Shown: one piece after another, positions 19,279 to 27,410 of the stretch
Position numbering within the stretch: the stretch's first letter is position 1
Layout of the letters: every line of letters starts with the position of its first letter
Assembly: GCF_900109685.1 (NCBI RefSeq)
Contig: NZ_FOBB01000003.1
Span: 62,001-126,000 of the forward strand
DNA length: 64,000 nt
Origin: Chitinophaga rupis
Lineage (GTDB): Bacteria > Bacteroidota > Bacteroidia > Chitinophagales > Chitinophagaceae
Reading direction: 5' to 3'
Notes under the pieces: generated by a model
What the model saw: only the letters and a program-made list of their open reading frames with translations
The model's database searches: none
Told to the model about the DNA's origin: nothing
Program-made: the position numbers and the translations under genes

Positions 19279-20361
19279 ATGAAAAAAATAGGTGTGCTCT
19301 TTGGCCAGGAAACTATTTTTCCGCAGGCATTAATTGACAGAATAAACCAGCAAAACAATAAAGGCATTCAGGCGGAAGCTGTGGTAATAGATAAGGTGAT
19401 ACAGGGGCAGGATACCGGTTATGCTGTGATCCTGGACCGTATATCCCACCACGTGCCCTTTTACCGTTCCTGGGTAAAGCATGCTGCATTAAACGGCGCG
19501 GTGGTGCTTAACAACCCTTTCTGGTGGAGCGCCGATGAAAAATTTGTGAACAATGAGCTGGCCCTGAAGGCTGGGTTGCAGGTACCTAAAACCGTGCTGC
19601 TGCCTACTTTTGAGCATCCTGCGCATACTACTTCAGATAGTTTCCGTAACCTGGCTTACCCGTTTGACTGGGATGCCATTTTTGCCTATACTGGTTTTCC
19701 CGCTTACCTGAAACCTTTATCGGACGGAGGCTGGCGTAATGTGCACCGCGTAACTTCTGCCGAAGAATGCTTTCACCGCCATGCCGCCACCGGCCACCAG
19801 GTAATGCTGCTGCAGGAAGAAATTCACTTTGAAAGCTACTACCGCTGCTTTTATATTGGCGGGCAGGTACGTATTATGCCCTATGATCCGCGCCGCCTGC
19901 ACCAGCACCGTTATGAAGCTGATTTTACGCCGGATGAGCAGCTGCAGCAAACACTGGTGAAACAGGTAACCAAGCTGAATCAATATCTTGGGTATGATTT
20001 TAATACTGTGGAAATAGCTGTGCACCAGGGCGTGCCCTATGCCATTGATTTCTTTAACCCGGCCCCGGAAGCGGATATACATACCATTGGCGAAGCCAAT
20101 TTTGAATGGATAGTAGCTACCAGCGCTGCTTTTTTAATTGAAAAGGCCCAAGCGGCGGCAGCTAAGAAGGGTACAGCAAAGCTTAGCTGGGGCGGCTTTT
20201 TGCAGGAGAATACGCAGGTAGTTGCGGAGAAGAAAGTAACGGAGAAAAAAGCGGTAGAGAAGAAGAGCGTGGAAAAGAAGACGGCGGAGAAGAAAGCGCC
20301 GGTTAAGAAAAAAGAGGATGAGCCAGTGAAAGCGAAGAAGGCGAAGGCAAAGGAAGCGTAG
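19279..20361 (+). CDS. ATP-grasp ligase with lysine-rich C-terminal tail
   Basis: A glutathione-synthetase/RimK-like ATP-grasp enzyme, expected to join a carboxylate (via acyl phosphate) to an amine. Visible ATP-grasp features: FPAYLKPLSDGGW (nucleotide-binding lysine loop, about residues 144-156), VMLLQEEIH (hinge), YRCFYIGGQVRIM, and a Mg-binding end NTVEIAVHQGVPYAIDFFNP. The catalytic part ends near residue 310. The last about 50 residues are a low-complexity tail of repeating xEKK units, rich in Lys, Ala and Glu, like a histone H1 tail. The tail may bind nucleic acid or be a modification target; that is speculation. Second gene of the amidoligase cluster. Confidence 0.88.
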   Translation: MKKIGVLFGQETIFPQALIDRINQQNNKGIQAEAVVIDKVIQGQDTGYAVILDRISHHVPFYRSWVKHAALNGAVVLNNPFWWSADEKFVNNELALKAGLQVPKTVLLPTFEHPAHTTSDSFRNLAYPFDWDAIFAYTGFPAYLKPLSDGGWRNVHRVTSAEECFHRHAATGHQVMLLQEEIHFESYYRCFYIGGQVRIMPYDPRRLHQHRYEADFTPDEQLQQTLVKQVTKLNQYLGYDFNTVEIAVHQGVPYAIDFFNPAPEADIHTIGEANFEWIVATSAAFLIEKAQAAAAKKGTAKLSWGGFLQENTQVVAEKKVTEKKAVEKKSVEKKTAEKKAPVKKKEDEPVKAKKAKAKEA

Positions 20362-20363
20362 GA

Positions 20364-20602
20364 AGAATTACGAATTGTCAGTTACGAATTACGGCCCCGC
20401 AAGACGGGCCATAGCCTGCCTCGCGGGGCGGGGCAGGCTATGGAAAGCAATTACGATATGAGTAATTACGAATTGGAATGCAGTGAAAGCATCACACATA
20501 TCAAATATTCAGACATTAAATCAGACTGTATAACCCAACATTTACTATAAACCGCGCTGATCCATTCGTAATCCGTAATTTCGTCATTCGTAACTAAACC
20601 TT
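20364..20602. repeat. Spacer with ATTACGAATT arms and GC-rich palindrome
   Basis: A left arm (20364-20393) and an imperfect right arm (20572-20594) flank a REP-like palindrome in which CCATAGCCTGCC (20409-20420) pairs exactly with GGCAGGCTATGG (20432-20443). GGAATGCAGTG follows at about 20474. The spacer separates the first two cluster genes from the rest. No gene is seen. Confidence 0.8.
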
Positions 20603-21697
20603 ATGCAATTCACGCTTGGCATTGAAGAAGAATACATGGTGATGGACCCGAAAACCCGGGAACTCTGCTCCCATGAGCAAAAGATCGTAGAACAGGCCCA
20701 TAAGCTGATCCGCGATAAAGTAAAAGCAGAGTTTCACCAGGCCGTAGTGGAAGTAGGTACACAGATCTGCACCAATATTGAAGAAGCCCGGCAGGATGTG
20801 GCCCTGCTACGCAAAACCATCTGGACCATTGCCGGCGACCTGGGTTACAGTATTGGCGCATCCGGCACCCATCCTTTTTCTGAATGGGCGCTGCAGCTGA
20901 TCACCGACCATCCCCGCTATTTTGAGATCGTGAATGAAATGCAGGATGCTGCGCGCTCCAACCTTATTTTCGGTTTACACGTGCACGTTGGCATGGAGAA
21001 CCGGGAAATGGCCCTGCACATAGCCAACTCCGTACGTTATTTTTTGCCGCATATTTTTGCACTAAGCACTAACTCCCCTTTTTGGGAGGGCCGCAATACC
21101 GGCTTCAAATCCTTTCGCACCAAGGTGTTCGACAAATTTCCACGCACCGGCATTCCCGATTATTTTGGCAGCATAGAGGAATATGATAATTATGTGAAGC
21201 TGCTTATTAAAACCAACTGTATTGATAATGCCAAAAAGATCTGGTGGGACCTGCGCGTGCATCCGTTCTTTAATACCGTAGAGTTCCGCATTTGCGATAT
21301 TCCGCTCACGACTGATGAAACCTGTACCCTGGCGGCGCTGTTCCAGGCCGTATGCGCCAAGATCTACAAGCTGCGCGCGCAAAACCTGAACTTCATTATT
21401 TATAACCGTGCCCTGGTAAATGAAAATAAATGGCGGGCTTCCCGTTATGGCATTGATGGCAACCTGATTGATTTTGGAAAGGAAATGGAAGTGAATGCCC
21501 GCGCTCTTATTTATGAGCTGCTGGATTTTGTGGATGATGTGGTAGATGATCTTGGCTCCCGCCCGTTCATTGAAAATACCAGCCGGATCCTGGAACAGGG
21601 CACCGGCGCAGACAAACAGCTGCGTATTTATGAACAGACCAATGACCTGGTAGCAGTGGCAGATTTTATACAGGAGCAGTTTTTAAAAGGGGTATAA
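20603..21697 (+). CDS. Carboxylate-amine ligase, GCS2/YbdK family
   Basis: A 364-residue member of glutamate-cysteine ligase family 2 (YbdK-like), a glutamine-synthetase-fold enzyme that makes amide or gamma-glutamyl bonds from a carboxylate, an amine and ATP. The N-terminal LGIEEEYMVMD carries the metal-binding acidic residues. GASGTHPFSEW, GLHVHVGMENRE and VEFRICDIPLT are standard family blocks. Length is normal (about 370). YbdK itself has weak glutamate-cysteine ligase activity, but members in gene clusters are thought to use other substrates. Its company (ATP-grasp, amidotransferase, esterase) supports a dedicated biosynthetic pathway rather than glutathione synthesis. Confidence 0.93.
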   Translation: MQFTLGIEEEYMVMDPKTRELCSHEQKIVEQAHKLIRDKVKAEFHQAVVEVGTQICTNIEEARQDVALLRKTIWTIAGDLGYSIGASGTHPFSEWALQLITDHPRYFEIVNEMQDAARSNLIFGLHVHVGMENREMALHIANSVRYFLPHIFALSTNSPFWEGRNTGFKSFRTKVFDKFPRTGIPDYFGSIEEYDNYVKLLIKTNCIDNAKKIWWDLRVHPFFNTVEFRICDIPLTTDETCTLAALFQAVCAKIYKLRAQNLNFIIYNRALVNENKWRASRYGIDGNLIDFGKEMEVNARALIYELLDFVDDVVDDLGSRPFIENTSRILEQGTGADKQLRIYEQTNDLVAVADFIQEQFLKGV

Positions 21698-21718
21698 AGG
21701 CTGGTGAAATAAATCAGC

Positions 21719-21802
21719 GTGACATTTGAAGAGGATGCTTCTATTGCTGCTATGAATGCTGTAAATGAAGAAGATCCTAATGCCCTTTACCAGCCTATAT
21801 AA
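21719..21802 (+). CDS. 27-residue acidic small ORF inside the amidoligase cluster
   Basis: A GTG-initiated ORF of 27 codons lies between the GCS2 ligase and the amidotransferase, on the same strand, 21 bases after the ligase stop. It encodes an acidic peptide that starts with TFEEDASIAAMNAV and ends in YQPI, with 5 acidic and no basic residues. An in-frame TAA at 21710 means it is not a continuation of the upstream gene. No ribosome-binding motif is visible. It could be a genuine small peptide, even a ligase substrate, or the relic of a decayed gene. Existence as a gene is uncertain. Confidence 0.3.
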   Translation: MTFEEDASIAAMNAVNEEDPNALYQPI

Positions 21803-21817
21803 TAAAAAGATGTTGCT

Positions 21818-21825
21818 TAACTTTG
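21818..21825 (+). promoter_or_regulatory. -7 promoter element just before the amidotransferase ATG
   Basis: TAACTTTG matches TAnnTTTG exactly and ends 4 bases before the ATG at 21830, so the transcript would be leaderless or nearly so. It suggests an internal promoter for the last two cluster genes. Confidence 0.5.
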
Positions 21826-21829
21826 CAAC

Positions 21830-22690
21830 ATGATGTTACCCGTTAAACAGCAGTGGAAAGTAGCTGTGTTGGATATGTACGAAGGTGTGGCCAATGAGGG
21901 CATGCGCTGTATCCGGGAAATACTGGCGGATTATAGCGCCACGCACGGTTTACAGCTGCAGGCAGATGAGTTTGAAATACGTCTTGCAAACGAGGTACCT
22001 GATCTTTCCTACGATATTTACATCTCTACCGGCGGGCCTGGCAGCCCGGTAGACAGTGCTGGCAGCGATTGGGAAAAGGCCTACTTTGGCCTGGTGCAGG
22101 ACCTGATAAAGTGGAATGAAAGCGCGGAGGTAAAGAAGCCCATGCTGTTCATATGCCACTCTTTTCAGCTCATGTGCCGCTATTTTGAGCTGGGGCAGGT
22201 ATGCCGGCGCCGGTCGCCTGCATTTGGGGTGTTCCCGGTGCATAAGACCCATGCCGGCGAGCTGGAGCCCTTATTGCAGCAGCTGCCGGAACCGTTTTAC
22301 GTGGTAGACAGCCGCAACTGGCAGGTGATAGGTTTGCAGCCCGCAAAACTGCAGGCTATGGGTGCGCAGGTGCTGGCCATAGAAAAGGAACGCCCACATG
22401 TGCCGCTGGAAAGGGCCGTGATGGCCATCCGTTTTAACGCGCACTTCCTGGGCACACAATTTCACCCGGAGGCTGATGCAGCAGGTATGCGCAAATACTT
22501 ATTACAGGACGATAAAAGGCAGCATGTAGCAGCTACCTACGGGGCAGAGAAATATGAAAGCATGCTGGAACAGCTGACCGATCCGGGAAAGATAACGCTG
22601 ACGCATAACCGCTTTATTCCTACCCTCCTGAACGATATTATTTTGGGGCCACTGTCCCAGGTTCACACACCGCTGATGACCAAATTATGA
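21830..22690 (+). CDS. Class I glutamine amidotransferase
   Basis: A 286-residue stand-alone class I (triad) glutamine amidotransferase, which releases ammonia from glutamine or hydrolyses gamma-glutamyl bonds. The nucleophile is C109 in LFICHSFQLM (a GxCxG-type elbow with H instead of the first glycine), and the partner residues are H212 and E214 in FHPEAD. STGGPGSPVDS fits the oxyanion strand. No partner synthetase domain is fused. In the amidoligase cluster it could supply ammonia or trim a gamma-glutamyl group, as PuuD-like enzymes do. Its stop overlaps the start of the next gene by 4 bases (ATGA), implying translational coupling. Confidence 0.88.
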   Translation: MMLPVKQQWKVAVLDMYEGVANEGMRCIREILADYSATHGLQLQADEFEIRLANEVPDLSYDIYISTGGPGSPVDSAGSDWEKAYFGLVQDLIKWNESAEVKKPMLFICHSFQLMCRYFELGQVCRRRSPAFGVFPVHKTHAGELEPLLQQLPEPFYVVDSRNWQVIGLQPAKLQAMGAQVLAIEKERPHVPLERAVMAIRFNAHFLGTQFHPEADAAGMRKYLLQDDKRQHVAATYGAEKYESMLEQLTDPGKITLTHNRFIPTLLNDIILGPLSQVHTPLMTKL

Positions 22691-23880
22691 TACCCTCCTT
22701 ACGCACATATTATAACGAGCATTTTACTACCGGTAAATACCAGGCTTTCCTGGACAGCCTGGCTGCTGAAGCCGGGGAAGCGCCTGCCTTCCGGGTAGCA
22801 GAAACGCCGGTGTTTGTACCGGCCGCCCTTACCAGCAAGCTGGTGCAGGCTTGTGAAGAGGTAGTGGAGGTAATATTACGTCCTGATTTCAAAGACATAA
22901 CCCGCGACGCTATTCCCAATGCGCTGAAGGTACCGGCAGAAAATACGCATCCGCATTTCCTGATCATTGATTTTGCAGTATGCCGGCAGGAAAACGGGGA
23001 ACTGGCGCCGCAGCTGATAGAGCTGCAGGGCTTCCCTACCCTGTTTGCTTTCCAGGAAGTAATGGCCCGGCAGTTCAAACATCATTTTAATATACCCGGT
23101 ACTGTTACTAATTTCTTTAACGGGCTGGATGGAGATAGTTATTTTAAATTACTGCAGCAGCTGATCGTTGGGGACAATGACCCGCAGGAGGTAATATTGC
23201 TGGAAGTAGCGCCCCAGCTGCAAAAAACCAGGGTGGATTTTTACTGTACGCAAAAACGCCTGGGCATAAACCCGGTATGCGTAACGGAGCTTATACAGGA
23301 TGGCTCCAATCTTTATTATAATAACAACGGCAAGCAAACGCCGGTAAAACGTATATACAACCGGGTTATATTTGATGACCTGATCAAACAGCAGGCTACG
23401 CTGGGCAGCTATCCCAACCTGTTCCAGCACCTGGATGTGGAATGGATCACACACCCTAACTGGTTTTACCGCATCAGCAAATTCATGCTGCCGCTTATAC
23501 AAAGCCCCTTTGCGCCTAAAAGCTGGTACCTGCACACCTTGCCGGTAATACCTGCCGACCTGGAAAATTATGTGCTGAAACCCCTGTTCTCCTTTGCAGG
23601 GCAGGGCGTGATCATAGATGTAACGCCGGCGGATATTGATAATATTAAAGACCCTGAAAACTGGATACTGCAGCACAAAGTGCAGTACGCCCCGGTAATT
23701 TATACGCCCAGCGGCCCGGCCCATTGTGAAATACGGATGATGTATATATGGCCGGACGACAGCCCGCGCCCGCTGCTGGTGCATAACCTGGCGCGTATCA
23801 GTAAAGGAAAGATGATTGGCGTGAGCAATAATGCCCAGGATACCTGGGTGGGCGGCAGCTGCTGCTTTTTTGAGCAGTAG
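22687..23880 (+). CDS. ATP-grasp-like protein, last gene of amidoligase cluster
   Basis: A 397-residue cytosolic protein. The C-terminal part resembles the ATP-binding half of ATP-grasp enzymes: NYVLKPLFSFAGQGVII (a K-P...G-x-G loop, about residues 298-314), WILQHKV, and AHCEIRMMYIW. The N-terminal two thirds hold LIELQGFPTLFAFQEV and EVILLEVAPQLQKTRVDF, which I cannot assign to a family. It may be a divergent or circularly permuted ATP-grasp of the glutathionylspermidine-synthetase kind; that is an inference. Translational coupling to the amidotransferase argues for a shared complex or pathway. It ends 1 base from the stop of the convergent metallopeptidase gene, with no visible terminator between them. 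Confidence 0.65.
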   Translation: MIPSLRTYYNEHFTTGKYQAFLDSLAAEAGEAPAFRVAETPVFVPAALTSKLVQACEEVVEVILRPDFKDITRDAIPNALKVPAENTHPHFLIIDFAVCRQENGELAPQLIELQGFPTLFAFQEVMARQFKHHFNIPGTVTNFFNGLDGDSYFKLLQQLIVGDNDPQEVILLEVAPQLQKTRVDFYCTQKRLGINPVCVTELIQDGSNLYYNNNGKQTPVKRIYNRVIFDDLIKQQATLGSYPNLFQHLDVEWITHPNWFYRISKFMLPLIQSPFAPKSWYLHTLPVIPADLENYVLKPLFSFAGQGVIIDVTPADIDNIKDPENWILQHKVQYAPVIYTPSGPAHCEIRMMYIWPDDSPRPLLVHNLARISKGKMIGVSNNAQDTWVGGSCCFFEQ

Positions 23881-23881
23881 C

Positions 23882-25645
23882 TTAGTCAGAGAGCGGTGTA
23901 GTGATCCCCGCTTCTTCTGTAATATCCTGTATCATGAAAATATAACCATTACCGGTCATGCCGTACAAATCAAATATTTCAATCAATATTTCCTTTAATT
24001 GATCCTTGCGCGATAATTCCAGGAAGGCTGCGTTCACTTCAAAAACATCATCGTCATTAATACTGAGGAGCGAATCGCTGGTTACCTTGCGTACGGTAAC
24101 GTCACCTGAAATAAATCTTTTAGCTGCCCTGAATTTATTTGCCACTCCCCGTACCTGAACAATATCGTTTAATGTTGGATAGCTGCCTTCCACAGGTTCC
24201 GTAATCTTTAATTCTTCGCTGGCTGCTTTTGCTATATCAAAATAATAACCTGTTTTCCATCCTTCCGTTCTTGCAGTACTCATTCTGTCGTACAGCCCTT
24301 CCAGGTCCTGCACCGTTACGCCCAGGCTTTTTTCGGCTATGGCCACACAATATTTTACGGCCATCAGCTGTTCGCCTGGTGTACTTTCAAATCCCTCATA
24401 CTGGTCAGCAGCCACTTGCCGGACAGCTATCGTATCCTTTCCTAACAGGGAACGCACAAACAATACATAGCTATCTGCATTGGCTATCTTTTCTTCATTA
24501 ATAATGAAATCCAACATCCGGTCGTCCATGTAGGCATAGTCTTCAGATTTAATGTCCGGCGTGCCGTGGGTAGCTTCATGCAACAAGGTATCCAGGCGGT
24601 CCGGCAGCCCTTTTTCCAGGAACCTGGGACGTATGGTAATAATTGCTTCTGCTCCGAATCCCTCGTTCTTAGCCAGGCCGGTACCTGCCTTAGGATCTTT
24701 TGCTGTGGTGAATTTATAACGTTCTGCTCCGCGCATTAGTATTAACTGGGCTTCTAACGCAGCCAGGTTATGTATCACCCCCTCTGCTACATCTGCCGTA
24801 CCAAAGTATTGCCGCAGGGCCTCCTGGTACGTATGGTGGTTTGCCTGCAAACGTTCATGGGCCAGATGCACATCTGTAATGGCTGCTTCCAGCGCTTCCT
24901 CATATATTCTCTTTGCCGCTTCTATTTTAGACGGATCTACCAGCTCTACTGTTTCCGGTTCTACGGTCGCCTCTTCTTCCGGCTCAATGGTTACGGAACG
25001 CATTAACCTATAGTCGGACCTGCCCAGCATGCCATTGATATTGGCTGATTTTTTCTCTTTTTCGCCGGTATGGCCTTTCATTGTCAGTTCATGTTCCACC
25101 GCTTCGCTACGGTCATCTGCAATTGTTTTCAAGGATTCAAGATCATATGTTTCCGGATCTGCTGCTTCCTCTTCGTCCACGGCTACATCTTCCTCCTCAT
25201 CATCGCTACTATCTTTCTTCTCTACTTTTGCTCTTTTCTTTACACTTTCTTCTCCTGTGAGCTTGCGCTTGGCGCCACTTTCCTCCGTGTCCTCCTCTTT
25301 CTTAAGGGCTTCGTCTTCACTGGCATAACCGGTCAGCACTAACTTCGCCTCAGTATCACTGGTAGCAATAGTGGTTATCTTAGGTATTTCTGTGTTCTCA
25401 ATGGTAACCTCTCCCCGCTCAAAAAACACCCGGTCGGGTTCATTCTCATCATGTAACCCGCTAATAGGATATTGCGTATCCACTACTCTTTGTATAACAG
25501 GGACCGGTGGTGGAATATGCGGTATTGGCAGATATGAAGAAAAAAGTTGTACCGGTGGCTTCAGGGCACGTCCGTTACCGTTAGTATTATTGGCAACGGC
25601 TTTACCCGGCTCCGTAGCAGGGGTATGGGGATGAGGGAAATGCAT
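23882..25645 (-). CDS. Putative effector: aspzincin-like (M35-like) metallopeptidase
   Basis: A 587-residue protein without a signal peptide. Layout: a Pro/Asn-rich N-terminus with the short motif PVPVIQRVVD (about 47-56), a low-complexity linker (about 105-230) with a basic cluster KRK at 126-128 and KKRAKVEKK at 136-144 followed by SSDDEEED, a helical segment (about 235-300), then a metallopeptidase domain with HEATH (356-360), followed by GTPDIKSEDYAYMD and NADSYVLFV. This HExxH plus downstream Asp and NAD-x-Y pattern is that of M35 deuterolysin/peptidyl-Lys endopeptidases. The PVIQR-type N-terminus recalls cargo-like proteins linked to extracellular contractile injection systems; that link is an inference. 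The basic cluster looks like a bipartite nuclear localisation signal. Confidence 0.7.
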   Translation of the reverse strand: MHFPHPHTPATEPGKAVANNTNGNGRALKPPVQLFSSYLPIPHIPPPVPVIQRVVDTQYPISGLHDENEPDRVFFERGEVTIENTEIPKITTIATSDTEAKLVLTGYASEDEALKKEEDTEESGAKRKLTGEESVKKRAKVEKKDSSDDEEEDVAVDEEEAADPETYDLESLKTIADDRSEAVEHELTMKGHTGEKEKKSANINGMLGRSDYRLMRSVTIEPEEEATVEPETVELVDPSKIEAAKRIYEEALEAAITDVHLAHERLQANHHTYQEALRQYFGTADVAEGVIHNLAALEAQLILMRGAERYKFTTAKDPKAGTGLAKNEGFGAEAIITIRPRFLEKGLPDRLDTLLHEATHGTPDIKSEDYAYMDDRMLDFIINEEKIANADSYVLFVRSLLGKDTIAVRQVAADQYEGFESTPGEQLMAVKYCVAIAEKSLGVTVQDLEGLYDRMSTARTEGWKTGYYFDIAKAASEELKITEPVEGSYPTLNDIVQVRGVANKFRAAKRFISGDVTVRKVTSDSLLSINDDDVFEVNAAFLELSRKDQLKEILIEIFDLYGMTGNGYIFMIQDITEEAGITTPLSD

Positions 25646-25764
25646 ATTCCTAATATAGCATTTTTCCGGCGTATTTTGTTATGTAACATATACACTGCGT
25701 ACTACCCCGCTACCTTTATATCGGAATATTTTTTATAATTTAACCGCAAATCCTGAGAACCCTT

Positions 25765-27015
25765 ATGTTTGGAAATACAGCCCTGGATGTAGCCATTAGC
25801 CTGATATTTATTTACCTGCTTTATAGTTTGCTGGCTTCTATTATACAGGAAATAATAGCCCGCATTTTTAACCTGCGCGCCCGCTTTCTGACCAAAGCCC
25901 TTCGCCGTATACTGGATAATGATCCCCGTGGTAACCCGCTGGGGTGGCTGGGACAGTTCACCTTTTTTACCTGGTTCTATGAGCTGGGATGGAGTGTGAT
26001 CTATTTTTTTGCGCCCTTTAAGAACAGCCCTTTCCTGAAAAAGTTCTATACTGAACCGGGCATTCACTCGCTGGGGGAAAGCAAATCGTCCAGCCGCCCT
26101 TCTTACATTAGCCCGCAGCTGTTTTCCCAAACCCTTATGCACCTGCTGCGCGGCCCGGGCTATGACAGCAGCACCCAGCAGGAGGCAGCCCTGGTAAAAC
26201 AAAACCTGGAAAGCGGCCTGCCGCACCTGGGGCAGCCTACACGCAACCATTTGCTTAACCTGCTGGAAGATGCCCAGCGGGATGCAGAACGCTTCCGCAA
26301 TAAAGTGGAACAATGGTTTGATGAAGTAATGGCCCGCACCAGCGGCTGGTACCGTAAACAGATACAGTTGCTGCTGATCATTATTGGGTTTATTATTGCC
26401 TGGCAGTTTAACGTGGATTCCATTGCCATTGCCCGCATACTTACCAAAGACAAAAAAGCAAGGGAGCAGATGGTAACCCTGGCTACCCAACGTTATGAGC
26501 TGTACGGCCAGTGGAAAGACAGCCTGAAACGCACCCTGGTAATTAAACAGGACACCATACGCATTGGAGATAGTATCTTTGTAAAGCCGGATACGGTGTA
26601 CCAGGTAAGCCTGGAAGATGCCATGCTGGATAGCCTGTACCGCAGCCTGACCACCGATGCGGCGGATATACAGAATATATTAGGCATTAACCGTGGTAAT
26701 TGTAAGGATACTGCTACTACCGATACCGCCTATACGCAAATTCACCAGCGGCTGGATTCTATTGCAGGCAAGCTGCTATCGGGCCCGGAGCTGCAAAAGT
26801 ACAAGCAGGCCATGCAAACTGTGGCTAAACGGAATGTGGGCTGTTATACGCACCCCTATCAGCAGAACGGCTGGCTGGTATTCCTGGGATGGGTGATCAC
26901 TGCACTGGCGGTTTCACTGGGCGCCCCCTTCTGGTTTGACCTGCTGAACCGCATAGTTAAGGTACGAACAGGAGGGCCGCAGGTAAGCACTACTACTGTA
27001 CAGCAAACCAAATAA
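25765..27015 (+). CDS. Conserved integral membrane protein
   Basis: A 416-residue inner membrane protein with three likely transmembrane segments: residues about 7-30 (VAISLIFIYLLYSLLASIIQ), about 208-225 (QLLLIIIGFIIAWQF), and about 375-395 (WLVFLGWVITALAVSLG). The middle of the protein between TM1 and TM2 is probably cytoplasmic, and the region between TM2 and TM3 contains paired-looking Cys residues (GNCKD, VGCYT). The ending GAPFWFDLLNRIVKVRTGGP is a hallmark of an uncharacterised family that I have seen in Bacteroidota and other phyla. It diverges from the metallopeptidase gene. No function is known. Confidence 0.75.
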   Translation: MFGNTALDVAISLIFIYLLYSLLASIIQEIIARIFNLRARFLTKALRRILDNDPRGNPLGWLGQFTFFTWFYELGWSVIYFFAPFKNSPFLKKFYTEPGIHSLGESKSSSRPSYISPQLFSQTLMHLLRGPGYDSSTQQEAALVKQNLESGLPHLGQPTRNHLLNLLEDAQRDAERFRNKVEQWFDEVMARTSGWYRKQIQLLLIIIGFIIAWQFNVDSIAIARILTKDKKAREQMVTLATQRYELYGQWKDSLKRTLVIKQDTIRIGDSIFVKPDTVYQVSLEDAMLDSLYRSLTTDAADIQNILGINRGNCKDTATTDTAYTQIHQRLDSIAGKLLSGPELQKYKQAMQTVAKRNVGCYTHPYQQNGWLVFLGWVITALAVSLGAPFWFDLLNRIVKVRTGGPQVSTTTVQQTK

Positions 27016-27026
27016 ATATACCGCTT

Positions 27027-27410
27027 ATGCAACGCACTAACTTTTCGTCCGGCGCCCCCTGGGAAAACAAAGTAGGCTACTCACGTGCCGTCAGGATGGG
27101 TAATGTGGTAGAAGTATCCGGCACAGTAGCGGCTGATGGTGATAAAGTGATGGGTGAGGGTAACGCCTATGCACAAACCAAATACATACTGGCCCGCATA
27201 GAAGCGGCGCTGGTAGCTGCCGGCGCCAGCCTGCACGATGTAGTACGCACCCGTATGTTTGTAACTGATATTTCTAAATGGGAAGAGATCGGACGGGCGC
27301 ATGGAGAGTTTTTCCAGAGCATAAAACCCGTGACCACCATGGTGGAGGTGAGCCGTTTAATAGATAAACGGTTTTTGGTGGAGATTGAAGCAACAGCGAT
27401 CGTGAGTTAA
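27027..27410 (+). CDS. ridA: RidA (YjgF/YER057c/UK114) family protein
   Basis: A 127-residue Rid-family protein. Archetypal RidA hydrolyses reactive enamine/imine intermediates released by PLP enzymes. The carboxylate-binding arginine is in VVRTRMFVTD and the catalytic-site glutamate is in FLVEIEATAIV, both as expected. It starts 12 bases after the membrane protein gene, so it is probably in one transcript with it. The stop TAA is the first triplet of a TAATTACGAAT arm. It lacks the 'RidA' subgroup certainty; it may be a Rid6/7-like paralogue. Confidence 0.9.
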   Translation: MQRTNFSSGAPWENKVGYSRAVRMGNVVEVSGTVAADGDKVMGEGNAYAQTKYILARIEAALVAAGASLHDVVRTRMFVTDISKWEEIGRAHGEFFQSIKPVTTMVEVSRLIDKRFLVEIEATAIVS

